A stretch of 12,806 nt of DNA from Pseudomonadota bacterium. GTDB lineage: Bacteria; Pseudomonadota; Alphaproteobacteria; Rhizobiales; Rhizobiaceae. A model generated the notes under the pieces. The model had not been told where the DNA came from. It saw only the letters and a list, made by a program, of their open reading frames with translations, and ran no database searches. Location: assembly GCA_023444445.1 (NCBI GenBank), contig JAEXMK010000220.1:1-12806 (forward strand). The letters are read 5' to 3'. Shown here one piece after another: positions 12,690 to 12,806 of this stretch (positions within the stretch are counted from its first letter, which is position 1; each line of letters begins with the position of its first letter). The position numbers and the translations under genes are program-made.

Positions 12690-12806
12690 CCTCATTCCTG
12701 TGCTTGTCACAGGAATCCAGTCAGCCCAAGTCCTTGGGCGGAAAGGAGTCTTCCCGCCGCGCAGACGCGCGTCGGCTGGATTCCTGTGACAAGCACAGGA
12801 ATGAGG
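12690..12806. repeat. REP-type element: perfect 31-bp inverted repeat with CTTGT loop
   Basis: Arms at 12690-12720 and 12776-12806 are perfect 31-bp reverse complements separated by 55 bases. Each arm folds alone: ATTCCTGTG-CTTGT-CACAGGAAT at 12694-12716 and ATTCCTGTG-ACAAG-CACAGGAAT at 12780-12802. The centre holds CCCAAG-TC-CTTGGG near 12725-12738. It lies 37 bases after the DJ-1 stop and may be the 3' end of that operon. The window ends at the arm, so it may continue. Confidence 0.9.

Noticed and set aside
8471..12806. Repeated palindromes as a CRISPR array
   Set aside because: The repeats are inverted pairs at scattered intergenic sites, not regular direct repeats with spacers, and there are no cas genes.

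Overview
The window looks like chromosomal DNA of a Rhizobiaceae alphaproteobacterium, most likely the Agrobacterium/Rhizobium group. The reasons are the GC-rich coding DNA, a DUF930 protein (a family I associate with rhizobia), a dmeR-dmeF cobalt/nickel efflux pair with its C6-type operator, a perfect CtrA box, and several RIME/REP-like intergenic palindromes. I see no phage, transposase, plasmid, tRNA or rRNA genes. Species assignment is inference.

Layout. 1-122 is a RIME-like inverted-repeat element. 142-873(-) and 930-1838(-) are a secreted NodB-type polysaccharide deacetylase and a DapA/NAL-superfamily aldolase or lyase. 1943-2344(-) is a small exported DUF930 protein. 2569-4668(+) is oligopeptidase B, closed by a terminator hairpin. 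A 490-base gap follows; its first part is very AT-rich (about 23% GC by hand count at 4741-4900). 5162-8440(+) is a complete quaternary-amine (choline/betaine-type) ABC importer: binding protein, then a paired hairpin element, then permease and ATPase overlapping by 8 bases. A second palindromic element and a 225-base gap lead to a small orphan gene (8782-9069) with a CtrA box just upstream. It converges on dmeF (9080-10075, -), preceded by dmeR (10149-10421, -) and its operator. Divergent from dmeR is a small Ala-rich unknown gene (10551-10898), then a MerR-type metal regulator (10959-11372) with its own dyad operator. 11387-11534 is what looks like a ribosome-mediated transcription attenuator: a 17-codon leader peptide ending Ser-Tyr-Phe-Trp-Ala-Phe-Leu, an antiterminator and a terminator. 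It precedes a GNAT acetyltransferase and a DJ-1/PfpI-family gene that form a two-gene operon. A perfect 31-bp inverted repeat closes the window.

How it works together. One module imports osmoprotectant or choline-type solutes. A second handles divalent metals: DmeR/DmeF, plus an orphan MerR sensor with Cys and His ligands. A third, the most unusual, is an acetyltransferase/DJ-1 pair controlled by translation of an aromatic-rich leader peptide. The four palindromic elements share architecture, and three of them share a CTTG(T/A) loop with stems that covary, so they appear to be kept as folded structures.
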